Shown in pieces: positions 12,301-27,300 of a stretch of 64,000 nucleotides of DNA. The translations under genes and the position numbers were made by a program. Below the pieces are notes generated by a model that did no database searches, was not told the DNA's origin, and saw nothing but the letters and a program-made list of their open reading frames with translations. Source of the DNA: Leptidea sinapis (lineage: Eukaryota; Arthropoda; Insecta; Lepidoptera; Pieridae); contig NC_066276.1 of the NCBI RefSeq assembly GCF_905404315.1, positions 13,658,001 to 13,722,000 of the forward strand. Reading direction: 5' to 3'. Numbering within the stretch: the first letter of the stretch is position 1; the number at the start of each line of letters is the position of its first letter.

Positions 12301-15300
12301 CAGACCGAAACAGAATAATGTTTACACATTACTGCTTCATGGCAGCAATAGGCGCCATAATCTAGCCGGCATCCTGTACAAAGAAGCCTCCCGATGGTGG
12401 CATACTCCTAATCAAATTATCAATAAAACTTTGAGGGATTGAATGAGGGATGAAATTCGTAAAAACAAACATTCTATAATCTCCTTTTTTAACCGACTTA
12501 AAAAAAGGAGGAGGTTCTCAATTCTCAGTACGCACAATAATAATTACAACAAGAAAAATCAAACTATTTTTTTTGCGTTCCGCTAGATAAGTCAATGAGG
12601 CTATGATAATAATTTATTACTATAGGTAGACTTCACACTATAAAGTGGTCCAACCTTACATAATTTATAGATAGTGCCTATTGCTATTAGGCAACGCATG
12701 ACAACAGGCCAGCCTTATTACTTTAGTGCATGACAGCTACGACTTAAACACATTAGCCACTTTGTTTAAGTGTGCCTGCGTTGCTGAAAATAGATAACAG
12801 TTCGCCGCTATTTTTTTCGATGTGTTCACAGCTGTCACAGTCTATCTAGACGTATAAATTATCTGTGGGTCGAACCATAATTCACGGTGCTAGTTGTGAG
12901 TCACAACTTTACGCCAAATTTTATGGCTAACTTTATTTGCCATTTGTTTGTTTCAGTCTTTGACGAATTCAAGCATGTAGAGGCACACAGTTGAAAGCGC
13001 GTTAAGAATTCGCCATTGTTTGGGTCAACATAATGGACCAACTGTACAACAATCTCGATTTTCGAATCGAGCCTCTACAATCAGGAGAACTATAACTAGG
13101 AGGGCAAATTTTAGCAATCCGGGTCTTCTACAGGAAGATGTGAAAACAGGTGGTTAATGCTCGCCCAGTTTATTCTGCGGAAACAATTGCTCCTGTCCGC
13201 GATAGTGTGGCAGAGGAGCCGTCAACCTCGACTCGCCTGATATGAATTTACACGCTTACACGGTTCAATTGACTCAAGATCTGACCATTTCAAGCGTCGT
13301 CAATGCGGTCAACAAACATACGGATGTTTGTTGATCAGACAGAAGTGAATGGTGACTTTACGAACAAAATAATCTTCAGCGATGAGGTACACTTTCACCT
13401 CGGTGGATTCGATACCAAGCAGAATCTATAGAATCCACGAGTGATTGTTGAAGAGCCAATGCATTCACAAAGAGTGAGTGTTTGGTGCAGTTTATGAACT
13501 GGCGGCGTCATTCCAAAATGAGGTTGGCCAAGTATTTATCTCGATTGCAGTAGACTATCACGAGATTATAACGTACTTATTGTGGCCAGAAATTGAGGAT
13601 ATGGACATGGACGATATGGCTCCAACAGGATGACACCCCCATTTGCCACTCAGTCTGAGAAATAACGGCTCTTTTGCGCAGGAAATTCAATGGCCACCAC
13701 GATCATGTGATTAGACACCGTCGCACTTCTTTCTTTTAAGAATAATATTTAATAGAAAAAGTGTACGTCAATAGGCAAAGAACAATTTACAAAACACAAG
13801 AGCTAGAGGATGAGATAATTCAGCACATTAACGAGATCAAACTTCAGTTATGCCACAGTGTCATTGAAAATATGGACCATCGGATACAAAGTGGATGTAA
13901 ATACTATGTAATAAGAGGCGGGATGGAACGTGCAGTCATTTGACATAAGTTTGAAATAGTAGTATTTACAGTCTCGTGATTGGCGATGAAGTATAATCCG
14001 GCTAAGTTTGAAAGCGAATAGTTGTTTAAAACATAGTGGATTTCAGCTATCTCTGTTTTTTACAAGAATATAGCAATCATCTGTCAATCTATCAATGACT
14101 GCAAGTTTCATACAATCGACACTTTTTTCTTAGAGAGTTTCGCTAGCTGATCGGATAAGAGGTATGCCACCGAAGCCGTGGCGACCACTTTATTGTAAAA
14201 TATAAAACATATAATGCAATTGAATGAATAAAACCTGAATGTCACAATAATTAGTATCCAAACCCAAAAAAAAGTAGCGGTGCGTAAATACTGAATCACT
14301 GTCCTACCGGACAAGTCCCGTACAAAATATATGAAGGCTTTATAGAACTACCTAAAACCAGATTACCAAAAATATTATGGAGTATTTACTCTATGTTAAG
14401 AGCTACAATCAAATCTAAACGCAACGTCCACCCCAAACTTGAAAAGAAGGTCAGAACGGCACATAACCAAAAAATCCTAAGTATTTTCGGCGCATTATAT
14501 GGAAAAGTTCCCAAAGCATTCGAGAAAGATTTTCTGGCTATAAATGCAACTTTTACTTTATTATTATTGATTGATAATTGTGTCACTGGAGAGAGCTCCA
14601 CTCCAGAACCCCATGGGTCTAATGAACACAATGCATGAGACGAGTGGCGCACGTGTTTGTTTGATATCAGCGAAGGTCGACGATCACTTTCTAGCTGCAG
14701 TGGAGGTACCGGCCCGACGAGAGAGAGGCCATTGTCTATTTATTGGGTGGGATCGTTCTCGTTGCCTCTGGCGGCTACGGGCCGGTGCTCTCTGTGTGAC
14801 GTGGCGGCCTCACTCGTCCGACAACTTTGTCAACGATCGATAAAAACCGTTGAAATGCAATAGGTCAGCACTCCTGCCAAAGTTGGGTACAGGTCGGTGA
14901 CAATAACATAACATATTGCAGCAACACTTGGCAAACGTCATGAAGCTACATCAGTTTGTAAAGAGGCTTTCACATGGGGAGAAGACCTGACAAGAGACTC
15001 CCAGCCCCTCTTTTAATTACCATAAAACAAAATTATTTAGCCATACAATATTATCTTATTTTTATTTTATTTCGGCGGAGTCGTGTACCAGGTCGACTTC
15101 TTCCCTTAAAGATGTTCCGCGGGAACGATGGCTGGTCCATGCGGCAACTCGTGAACGAGTGCTGCTTGTGGGTTCTTCTCCAGCTTATTATAGATAAATC
15201 ATTGTATTTGTTTGATGCGCTGAGTTTTGAAATGCTTTCAAGATTGAGCATGATTCATAATAATAATGGATGTATCACCTTACAAATTAATTTGTTATGT

Positions 15301-18300
15301 ACCTATATTACAGCTACTTTCTCTGTCTCCGTTGAGATTCTTGTATGTTCTTCTCATGAGCTCTAATTTTTCCCAACTTAATATTATGGTAGATTCAGTA
15401 ATTTAAATGAAATATTTATAATGACGATTCAAAAGCGCTTTACATCTAGTTCGATATATTTATAGTAAGCCTTTTTTTTTCAAAGAAGCCCTAATATATT
15501 TCTTTTAACGCTAGCTTTTGCAATTAACCCTAGCTTACCTTTTACGCGGCCTGTACAGGAAATTCTTTCTTTTTGTAATATATACATATTTTTATATTAT
15601 TTATTAATTATAATTACTTTTATTAATATATAAATACTTTTTTATGTGCATTATATTCATATTATGGGCGAAGGGTTAGGGTGTTAGAAATATAAGTTTG
15701 AATCTCCATATAATTTCAACAGTACCATAACATTAGTATATGTTATGTATTTGCTAGTGTGTCAGTAGATGAGCTGCCGCCTGCGACGAAGTCATCTGTG
15801 GGCGGACGATGCCTACCCGTCTGTTATCGTATGTGTTGCCAGGCACCAGGCGGCTGACTAAGTCACGCATCACGCGTCACAACTCACAACTGATACACGG
15901 GTCAAGGCTTTGTATTGATCACAGTGTGTGTGTTGGCGATTGTCGAGTAAAAGTGTAATCGCGGCGCTTAGCTTACAAAATACGATCCGCCGCGAACTAT
16001 TATTAAGAGATAAAGATGTAGTGGGTAGCTCACAAAATACGATCTGCCGCGAACTATTATTAAGAGATAAAGATGTAGTGGGTAGCTCACAAAATACGAT
16101 CTGCCGCGAACTATTATTAAGAGATAAAGATGTAGTGGGTAGCTCACAAAATACGATCTGCCGCGAACTATTATTAAGAGATAAAGATGTAGTGGGTAGC
16201 TCACAAAATACGATCTGCCGCGAACTATTATTAAGAGATAAAGATGTAGTGGGTAGCTCACAAAATACGATCTGCCGCGAACTATTATTAAGAGATAAAG
16301 ATGTAGTGGGTAGCTCACAAAATACGATCTGCCGCGAACTATTATTAAGAGATAGAGATGTAGTGAGTAGCTAACAATATACGATCTGCCGCGAACTATT
16401 ATTAAGAGATAGAGATGTAGTGAGTAGCTAACAATATACGATCTGCCGCGAAGTACTATTAAGAGATAGAGATGTAGTGACTAGCTAAGAATATACGATC
16501 TGTCGCGAACTGCTTGTACAAGATCAGAGGATGCACCCACAATCTTTTTACACTTTTTTTTAAATATCATTTACATAAAGAAATACAACATGTAATGTCT
16601 TAATATTTGTTAGTAGTTTGTAATAATTCCATTATTGTAATGAAATGTCTTGTATAAGAGAATGTAGTCAACTACAAGTTATAGACAATCACTTTAGATT
16701 TTATAACTAAAGAAAGGATTGCGTTGGGGTTAGGTCTATGCATTTTCACTGGAATTCTACATAAAAAGATTGAATGTTTGACTCTAAGTTAAATTGCACG
16801 CCTTATAATGCGTTATCTCCACGAGCGAGAGAATCGCGGCGATATTATCGTCCTACCACATATTTCTATATACTTATCAGTTCATAGAGATCGCGTCTTA
16901 ACACGGTGATGCGACGAGTGGCAATCTTCGCGCGGAACATCGTCGTATCGTTTAATGGTGGCTCGCCCGCTGCGAGCGTCAGGGAAATTGGCGATTCCGT
17001 TACGAGTAGAGATGTTCGCTAAATTAGATAGCTGATAAAATAACCCATTATATATTTATAATCATATCACCTATTATTTATTAAGACTGGCAAGCGTTAT
17101 TTAATATTTATGCGATACGCGATTTTTTTCACCTGCCAAATTATGCTCTAAGAGGACTGCATAAGAACTAAATTAAAATGAAAGCCATTTAATATTTATT
17201 CGAAACGCGATTTTTGTCACCTGCCAAATTATGCTCTAAGGGAACTGCATAAAAACTAAATTAAAATGAAAGTCCAATTTACGAGTCGACGCGGACACGC
17301 TGTGTTCCGTCAGGAGTTGTAACGATACGCCGCGCTGGCGGAATAATCGCTCGTTCGTGTAGATAACCTGACGATAGAAGCGCCGACTCCTAGCGATTTA
17401 ATTTTGATTTGATTTCTAGCGCCTAAATGAAGCGTTGAGCTAGTTAGTGCTGTACTCTTGACATGTTAAAAATAACAGTTTTCTCGAAACTGAAATTGTT
17501 TTTTTTTATTTATATCGCACTTAAAGGTTATAAGCTCTGTTCAAACTGAGGCGAATAACGCGCGGGACGGAAGTCAGCGATTGTGTCAGCAAACTTGTAT
17601 GGACGTGTTCAAATTGACGCGAGTACTCGCTCAAGTTGAAGCGAAACAAGAGCGGGACACCCGGCGGGATTGTTTGATCTCACAATGCATGATGTTTCTC
17701 CACTGAAGAACCAAAAATGACACGCGGGAAGTCGCGTCAGTTTGAGAGGCTAAGCTGAGCGAATTACTCTTCCTCAGTTTGAACAGAGCTTTATGAGTGC
17801 ACTAATATGAAGTGAAATAATCTGTACGGAAATTAAATATATTCCAATAATAATTATTCTGTTTATCATAGTAATGACAAAATAATCTTTTCTGGACGTG
17901 CGTTTGTATGTGTACCTATACGAATAAGTGGCAGGGAAAATGGTCGAAAAAATTATCCTGTCGGAATATTTTTTATCTCTAAAAAAACAAACTGCGGACT
18001 TTCTCAATTCATATTACGAGAGCGTTCAATTCACTGTCGTTTAATTATTATTTATAAGAAACTAAGATACGACTGGACGTGGGTTACACTCGTTACAATA
18101 TTACGCTGACAGTTATTTAATGATGATTGATGGATTATGCAATTTTAGATATTTTTTTTTTCCATGACTTGTACTTGTCACTTGGATCTCCTTAACTCCA
18201 TTCAAATTTTTAATTTAAAATACCACCGTAGTACACTGTTGGTAGTAATCCGAAAATCGTTAAGAAGTTCGCGATTAGACATTTACCTTATTCCCAAATT

Positions 18301-21300
18301 CACTTGATATGTACTTTTTCGTTGTTTGACATTATTATGATCGTAACTACGTCACTTTTGATGGTTATGTCTATGGTTCCGTCCGCACTATTAGGATCAG
18401 AAGTACTTCGGTAATAGGATTTAATTCAAAGTTCGTCGTTCTTTCGATTCGGAATGAAACTTCGGATTTCGGTAATAGCCCTCCTCAGCTCTATGCCTGA
18501 AGGAGGCACTGGGTGGGTCGGTTCAGGTTCAATTTGTTCGGCGAGAGAGTAATATTGTTGTTGTTTTGCAGATCAAGATCAGCATCAAGAGATAGCTCGC
18601 AGGTCGAGCTCATAGCGCTAATGACAGGCGCGGGCGCCGGGGGGATGTAACGGGACCGGACGCCACTTCTTACGACATTACGTTGATTTAATTGAAATTA
18701 GCCGCTAATGTATCTAGCTGTCCGCCACCCGCCATCCGCACCATGATTGATCACCAGCTGCCGGGGCCGGGGCGTCCTATCTACACCAGAGTCCAGTCTC
18801 CTCGTTTACATACAACTTAATGTTCTTACACTCTGAAGCACAATTTTCTAGCAAGGTAGGAAGAGCTATTATAGATACAAGTACCTAATAATATAATTGT
18901 TTGAAGCTGAGTATTGCTGTCATCTCTGGTCATCATTTGACCGCGTGCAACACAGAGCAGCTCGAATTGTCGGGGACCCAGTACTCTGTGAACGGCTGGA
19001 TCACTTGGCGTTGCGTAGAGACGTCGCTTCATTGTGTGTCTTTTACCGCATTTATCACGGGGAGTGTTCCGAAGAGCTGTTCAACCTGATTCCTGCCGCC
19101 GAATTCCACCTTCGCACGACACGACACAAGTTAGGATTTCATCCCCACCATCTGGATGTGTGGCGGTCCCCCACAGTGCGGTTTTCAAGGAGCTTTCTTC
19201 CTCGTACCACAAAGCTGTGGAATGAGCTTCCTTGTGCGGTGTTTCCGGGACGATACGACATGGGTACCTTCAAGAAAAGCGCGTACACCTTCCTTAAAGG
19301 CCGGCAACGCTCTTGTGATTCCTCTGGTGTTGCAGGAGAGTGTGGGCGGCGGTAATCACTTAACACCAGGTGACCCGTACGCTCGTTTGTCCTCCTATTC
19401 CATAAAAAAAAAACTAAAGACCTCACTATAACACAGTGCTAACAGTCTTCCACCTACTTATAATTTTAAAATTAATCTGTTCTTTTTCTACATATACGTA
19501 CCTAATTATTAGTAGGTAATAAGGACATAAATATGCTTAACTAATCATAACCGATCATAATCAATTACATGCTAGAGCAAGCGAGATTGATTATGGGCTC
19601 GGGAGTCGTGGGTTTACCTTGCGAAAAATTTGTTAGGTTTTAAGCCACGGCCAGTAAGCAAGATTATTACCGCAGTTAAATTGGGAAGACGTGTTTTTAG
19701 AACATTACATATTTATCTAGCCTACCTTTTTCTGTGGTACCTAGTATAACTTTTACGAATAGTTTTTTACATAAATTGTATGAAGCGCAGTGCGGTTCGA
19801 ATAAGCAATCTTATAGATTGCCTATCAAAGCTTTTTACTAGATATTTAGCGTAAGCTAAAACTTATTGGGTGGGTGTTCAATAGAAATTTGGTTATTGAA
19901 TAACGGAACTAAATAAATAAACTTTAACACTAGTGTTATACATTAATTTAGGTTCTTATTAAGGTAGGCATTGCCTAATTGCCTATATGGAATGCGCGCC
20001 CTGCTGTATATACCCACTTAAACTTCAACGGTAAGTAAGTATCAAGTGTAAGAACGGGTATCGCGAATATGACACTGCTGCAGCATCATACTGTAGAATA
20101 CGAGTACAGTGAAGGAATGAGACTCACCTCGTGTTCCGACGACACCCTCGGCCTGCTCTCATCTGCAACAACACAGGCGACTTATATTTCATAGCTTAGT
20201 TATTTAACAAAAACAAATGAATGTTGGTGTTTTGTTAGATCCTGAGACTGGTTAATAGTTAGGCAATATAAAGTGATAACTATGTATATTGTTTGTTTTT
20301 ACAAACTCATGTTTATTAACAAATATTTAGTATAGTGCGTAAAGTTTTGACTGTAATCGCTTGCAACATGAAATGTGAAAACATAAACAAAAGAAAATCA
20401 CCGGAAAATGACAAATACTGTTCTTGTTGTACTTATGTTTCATCTTTTTAGTCAGAACGCGGCTGTCAATGTTTATTACCCACTGAAACATTAGTGTAGT
20501 AGGGGATTGATTTTTCATTACAAATATACTGTTACCTTTTTATAATATAATATTTACCCACATGTACAACGTTGAATTTGTAACATCTACTATGGAGTGA
20601 AACTACCTAATATATCGATCAGTTCAACATTTTAGTCCTATGTTTTTGAGCTCATTGAGCTCAAAAAACTTATAAAAGTTAAATAAAACCCACTTTTATA
20701 AATTTTTAAACCGCAATTATTTTTTGAATCAATGAATTTTTTTTGGTAGTTGTTTTGAGATTTCTCAAAATCTACCGGTCAAAATTGTATTATAAATCTC
20801 AGTTTGGTCAAGCCCATTCGAATGACAATACACACACACGGTGTCAGACCTACAGACACCATCTCAAAAATCGTATGGATATCTGATGAAAAATCGATTT
20901 TTGAAAAACGGAGTAAAAACAATAACTTCCCAACTTTTGAAAAATGTATTAAGTTAAAAGTTATTTTGTATATATACTTAAGTATATCACAGTTTTCAAA
21001 ATTGCATTATTTGCAAATGAATTTACAGATTTACTACATTTGGTAATATTTAACAAAGGTTTATACATAAAAGTTTTAATAAAACACTATTTTTTTAATC
21101 ATCAAACGTCAATAACTTTTGAATCAATGAACCGATTTTCACGCGGTTGGCGGTATTCGACGAAGTAAAAGGTAAAAAATAAATTTAAAAAAAGTATTAA
21201 TTTCAATCTCATTTTTCATCTGATTTATAAAACAATTCATCATCATCAGCCGGAAGACTTCCACTGCTGGACAAAGGCCTCCCCTAAGATTTCCACGACG

Positions 21301-24300
21301 ATCGGTCCTGCCCTGCCCTCATATAACGTACCTACATCTTGTGGGGGGACTACCAACACTGAGTATTCGCGATGTTTTTGAAGTAAACACACTCACGATT
21401 GTAGTTTCATTTTTATTTTAAAATATGGATAATAATAGAGCTTGATCAAAATAAACGGCGTATGTTTCAAAATACAAATGAAGAATACGCCGATATTGTG
21501 TATTGCAACGTTTACAATGAAGTAGTATGTATGGGGTAAGTAAATCTCAACGTCGTGCCTATAATATCATCCGCGGAAGAACTCAAAACAAGAATTTATA
21601 ATAAACGGAGTAATCACGATGTAGAATAATTTGACTAATTCGGTAGTTAAGTCACAACTCCGAAAAAGAAGAGACTGCGTACGCAATAGGGGAAGTCACT
21701 CGCACTCGCACTCAGTCGCAATAATTTTATTTAGGCTAAATGATAAAGTATGTTATTTTTAATTGTTCATTGTTAGTAATACCATAGACCAGGGATGGAT
21801 ACTTACGTATTAACAGAGATACAGCTACCATACTCGAAATGAAACAGTTCTGTAAGGCGCATCACACAACGACAGTGGTGAACAGTAGGAACTAAGACTA
21901 ACACGAATAATATTAAGATACCTACATGCGTTCTGAATGTACTGTAACTGTGTTGTGTTATTGACAAACGATGGAGCTTAGCACAAAACTTGTATGCAGG
22001 CGAAAATAATTATTTTCGTTTAGAATTAAATGACGTTTAGAATCAATTCAATCAAAGCTAAGTACAGGTTTTCCAGGAGTGCGTTCAGCATTATTAGGTA
22101 CTACATGTAAGTTATTTCACCATTATGTTATTAGCCTAAGGCCAATGTATAACTTTACAAGAAAGATTGACTTAGAAAAGGGTCCTAAAACCGAACCCTG
22201 TGGAACCCCCATTTCAATGATTAATCTAGAAAACTACTATTTTGTTTGAGTAGGAAATCATCTTGGCCAATGTTTTATATTTTATAGCGTAATGGTGAAG
22301 TTTTCACAAAAGATGCCAAGCGCGAGTGCTGTGCTTATAGTTGCCGAAGTCAGAGACCAAGATACGACGTATATGTATAGATGATAAAAATTTTTGAAGT
22401 TTGTTTTGTTCTATTAATCTTTTTGAGGATTCTTTACCCTAAAGATAACCAACGGCAATCCTATTACTAAGACTCCGCTGTACGTCCGTCCGCGTGTCTG
22501 TCAGCGGGCTGTAACCGTAATAACTATTGCTAGACACCTGAAATTATGATCGGGTGTGTATTACTAGTATCACTATAGCAAAAATATTGGCAAATATCAA
22601 TTATAATATTGTATTCTTAATTCCAATGTGAGTTTATTTCTTACTATTTCACGGATATACTACTGAGGTGAAGTCTGAACCGATTTCATTGGATTTTCTT
22701 GTAGACTTATGGTTGATAGGTATAGATCAGGCACAGGCTGCTATTTATCAACACACAGAAACTAATTTAAATGTACGTATAATGGTAAAAGAACGGCAAG
22801 ACCCGGTTTGACTAAATAAAGTAGCCTGTATTCACCATTGTACTAGAGACATAGATATAGAAATATAATATAAAATACTTACTCTATAATAATTATAAAT
22901 CCTCTCATTAACGTATGTATATAAAAAAATAGTAGACAAGTTTTATAATTATCATGCCTTATTTTACCATAATATAATATTATGATATTGTAACAAAATT
23001 GCCTCTTTGATATGACCTTCAATGACCTTAAGTCACCCGTTATGGCGCGAAAGTAATGCGTGATGAGTGCGGGGGTATGAAGTGCGCGGGTGTTAATCTG
23101 AGTTTGGCTTGAAGAAGTACGGTCTGTTAATCTTTCGTTTTTAGCAAAATAATGCATTGAAATCATTAATTAACAACCTTTATTAGTTTAATTCATGCGT
23201 GTGTTTTTCTGATATAGTTATTTAAATGATAAAACCAAATCTAAAATGTGTGATTGTTCGAAAATAGGTGATTATCGTACAAGGTAATGTTGATTTACGA
23301 TTAAGGACACGTAAGCAAAAACAGACTTTATTATATTAGGATGCATCAACCCTTAGAGCATGTATTCATTCATCGTGTAAGGATGATTCGTGAACATGAT
23401 GTTCGTAATTACTGTAATAATTTGGAACCACACCAAACAAATACAATGATTTATTTGTCGACTAGGCACCCCAAACAGAACTTGTTCATGATATTTGAGG
23501 GAAGGACGACCTGGTATACGACGCCGCCGCAATGAATGCCATTGCGTTCGGTTTTTAAATTTGAATAAAAAATAAACTACTTATACAAGTACACAACGTT
23601 CTTAATTTTGCAAGTAAGTTGCAAGTTTATACTGCAAGTAAGTCGTAATACTAAGTCCAGATCTAATGTATTAAGTTTATCGATTTGTTTTTTAGTCGAG
23701 ACATGATTGGCTATAGAATAAATCACCAAATATGAACCTACCGATAGTTTGGAAAAGTTTTGCGATACAGAGAGAAATACAGAAAAATACATGTAATAAG
23801 TTACACTTAGTAATAGTTTACTTTGAAAAAATCTTCCCTATAAGTAGGTAAGCTTTAGTAATTATTTAACACCACTGTTTAATCAGACTGTCGGAATTTT
23901 AAGCGATCGGACGGGGCGACAGCGGGGAGGGTACAGCGAAGGGTACACCTAACTCAGGTGTAAGATGTAAGTCCTTCGCTGTACCTGTCAGGTGACCTGA
24001 GGCGATGAACTAGCGGGCCGGCAGCAGGTGCCGCCACGCGCCGACCAGCTGATCACAGCACCTGCACACCAGCGCTGCCCTCTCCGGCACGTGGTGCAGC
24101 TGCACTGCCTCCTCCAAATATAGATACACATTCTTCTGCTGTCACTAGAACCGGCACCAGCTGTCGCCGTTAGTGACAATGATCGAAGTGACCCATTGTG
24201 AATGATAAAATAATTTACTCGAAGATCAATTACTAACCGGACGGGGTGGTACTCGTATGTGTTGGTCGGTACAACACCTAGTATCTAAGTTTTATTTTTA

Positions 24301-27300
24301 ATTTATAAGGTACGGTAACCTACATTAAAAGTACAGCCGAATACACAAATTTTACCCAGATAATTTGCAGAGAAACACCAACAACTAAACAGTAGCGGGA
24401 AAGGGTAAACATTCTAATAATTCTTTTAAACAACAGAGCTAAGTCGATAAAAAATATTAAAAGTGAAATAATAAATTACCCAAACAAAGAACAAGGCTTA
24501 AATGACATTGTAAGGGTATAATACCTCAACCCGTATCGTATAAGCGTTGGTTTTGCTAGCTCATCGAGTGCCGATAAATTTGAAAGCTGTGAAGAAATAA
24601 TAAACAAAAGATGGAACATGCAAAGGGCTTTTGAAAAAAACAATTCTTATGGAGTAATACGTGCTGGAAACCTAGATCTATCCAATGATAAGATTTAAGA
24701 GAGTATCACGTGCAGTGATCTTGCAAAGATTTTATCAGCACATCAAATAAATCGACGATCAGACGGAGAGTGGATATCTTGTGAAACTGTAAAAATTTGC
24801 TTTATGCTGTAAAAATGGGCTCATAAATCTCACCTTTCGTTTTTACCCAATACAATGCAAAACATATAGTATGAAAAAAAATGTTTTCATAGTTATTTGA
24901 GATTTTTTTAAATCTACTGGCCCGAATGGTTTTCAAAATCTAATTTTGGTCAAGCCCTTTCGAATAGCGCCATTCACGATGCACTTGGTCGAGCCGTTCA
25001 AAAGTTATAAGAGATTTACATAGATCCATACATACATACACACACACACACACTCACCCATACATACATAGTCAGGGAAGCTACCTATGACCTTAAAACG
25101 TCGAGATCTCATGAAGACTCGATTTTCGAAAAACGGGGTAAAACCAATAACTTCCCGAATTAGACAGAAAAAAGAAAAGATAGAGAGTTCCATGCGAGAC
25201 ATATATTTCAGAGACGTTGCACACTAAATTGGAGTTACTTGTTGACATCTCCTTTGACACTTAAGACTTAATCGTTCTTAAGGCCTATCTCAGACGCCAG
25301 ACTATCCGTGACGCATTTTTTAGTCTATGATTATTAAACGTATAGAAGTATAAGCGTAAAACATAGGACGTGCAAAAAGTCGGACCCACATAATATACTC
25401 GTATATCTGACAGATCGTGCCGCACGCCGCTGTACAAAAATTGCGCCAAAAACATAACGTTCGCGTCAACACCCGCTAACGCAGACGACGCCCACTAAAT
25501 TAGGAATGGCCATTGCTTCCGAAAAGGATCGATTTTTTAAATCAATTCGAATCGTTACCTGATGGATAGCAAAAAAATCTAAGGTCTAAAAGATCGATTT
25601 CTAAAGACTCGTTTTCTTTTCCAAGTTTGCATTTATAACGTAAATATAAAATACATCTTAAGAAAAACATGGAACATACCATTACAAATGATCTCTTATT
25701 TTTTTTTATGGAATAGGAGGACAAACGAGCGTATGGGTCATCTGGTGTTAAGTGATCAGCGTCGCCCACACTCTCTTGCAACACCAGAGGAATCACAAGA
25801 GCGTTGCCGGCCTTTATGGAAGGTGTACGCGCCTTTCTTGAAGGTACCCATGTCGTATCGTCCCGGAAACACCGCACGAGGAAGCTCATTCCACAGCTTC
25901 GTAGTACGAGGTAGAAAGCTCCTTGAAAACCGCACTGTGGAATCCGCCACACATCCAGATGGTGGGGATGATATCGTAACTTATGGCGTGTCGTGCGAAG
26001 GTCTTATCGGTAAAATCAGTTTTTTTAATTCAGGGAATTAGATAATGACAATTATATTTAGTACAAAATCAAAGTCAGATCAGTATCTCAAGTACGTAAT
26101 AATACACAGCAATCCCTACAGTTCTGCCGACAAAATTACCGAAAATGTACGTCATATGCGTTGAGTTTGTGTATCTGTGTACATCTTTGTATATCTGCCA
26201 TAGACATTTTGCGCGCCGCAGACTCAATAGCACAAAAAGTGTATCGTCTGCGATATGCTTAAATCACTGGAGTTATTTACAAACTTTTGACGTGGCATCT
26301 CTAATGCGACGGGTGGAAAATTTGACAAACAATATCGTGATTGATGAGTTCTCTAGTACGACCATTTTATTTTGATACTTTACATAATACGCACATACTT
26401 GAAGTATGTGCGTATTATGTAAGTTTTTATACCTAAAATCTGTTTTATTTTGATTCATATTAATTCTAATTTTCGAATATTTAATAGAATTAATTATACG
26501 TTTTGTAGTCATCCTCTTCACACATATTCTATCTATTTATTCCTTTATTATTATGTTTTAATGTGGTACGTAATATGTACTAAATAATGCAACAATCAAC
26601 GTCATTTTTCCGTTTCATTGCTAGACGGGATGTGAACTTAGGACTTCTACACTCACCCTGATGAAGATGATCTCCGAATGGTCCAAACCTAGTCGGTACC
26701 AACACCAAGCAAAACCGATAAACACTGAATATTGTTAAAAAATAAATCCAGTCGAGTCCTGATTGAAATTGTGAATATTGAAACCGTTTTAGAAAGGAGA
26801 CGGCGATAATATTAATAGAAATGTAACTGACAACTTTAGTGTAATTTTGAACATGTTTCAATAAATATTTGGGTCTGACTTGACGGCTTAATGATGTTGT
26901 TTTAGAATACTTATATGGCCAGTATACACTGGGCTGTGAGCAAGGGACCAACTCATTAGCCGTTGGCTCAGTGCTGAGACTTGCGTGTACTGCTGAAGCA
27001 ACGAAGGGAAAATAAACTTATAGCACGAAAATGCGAGATGGCGACGAACGGAGGTCGGGGCGCTCCCACGGGGCGCGTGGGACGCGATTGTCCTCGTTCA
27101 CATGGTGGTACCGCGGGCCGCGCGGGATAGCACTTGTGTCGTGCTAACAAGTGAGGCCAGCAACCCGTCACCGGACGGTCATGGACACGCCCTTACAACG
27201 CAGAGCCCATCAGGTTTCTTGAAACAACACTCAATTATGAGCAGCACCACAATTGCGCTCGTCACCTTAACAAATATACTTAGTGTGGCCATAAATACTG

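Larger units (their letters stand above)
9066..20127 (-). other. spire intron 2 (about 11.1 kb)
   Basis: Holds the Harbinger palindrome (10488-11606), a second Harbinger-like end (11815-11885), repeats A, B and D (12.0-12.5 kb), a dead mariner (13020-13970), a 57-bp minisatellite (15975-16518), an 88-bp tandem duplication, a 260-bp MITE (17532-17791), an exon-like segment (18572-18650) and a LINE 3' piece (18905-19413). I recognise nothing in 9066-10487, 13971-15974 (short open frames without family resemblance) or 19414-20127. Confidence 0.6.

Noticed and set aside
14386..14863. Several overlapping 70-90-codon frames on both strands
   Set aside because: None shows family resemblance or exon boundaries; the GC-rich patch at 14590-14840 may be repeat-derived.
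14974..15366. 130-codon plus-strand open frame
   Set aside because: No domain, mixed low-complexity hydrophobic content in AT-rich DNA, no supporting context.
15928..16374. 148-codon plus frame and 116-codon minus frame of a repetitive protein
   Set aside because: Both come from a 57-bp minisatellite whose unit is a multiple of three; no start context or splice signals support a gene.
15975..16518. CRISPR-like array
   Set aside because: Units are contiguous 57-mers without spacers, in a eukaryotic intron.
25542..25952. 136-codon minus frame
   Set aside because: Out-of-frame reading of the LINE 3' end; the frame at 25756-25950 carries the conserved residues.
26580..26951. 123-codon minus-strand open frame
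   Set aside because: No recognisable family, ordinary AT-rich composition, no splice or promoter support; probably chance or an unrecognised repeat.
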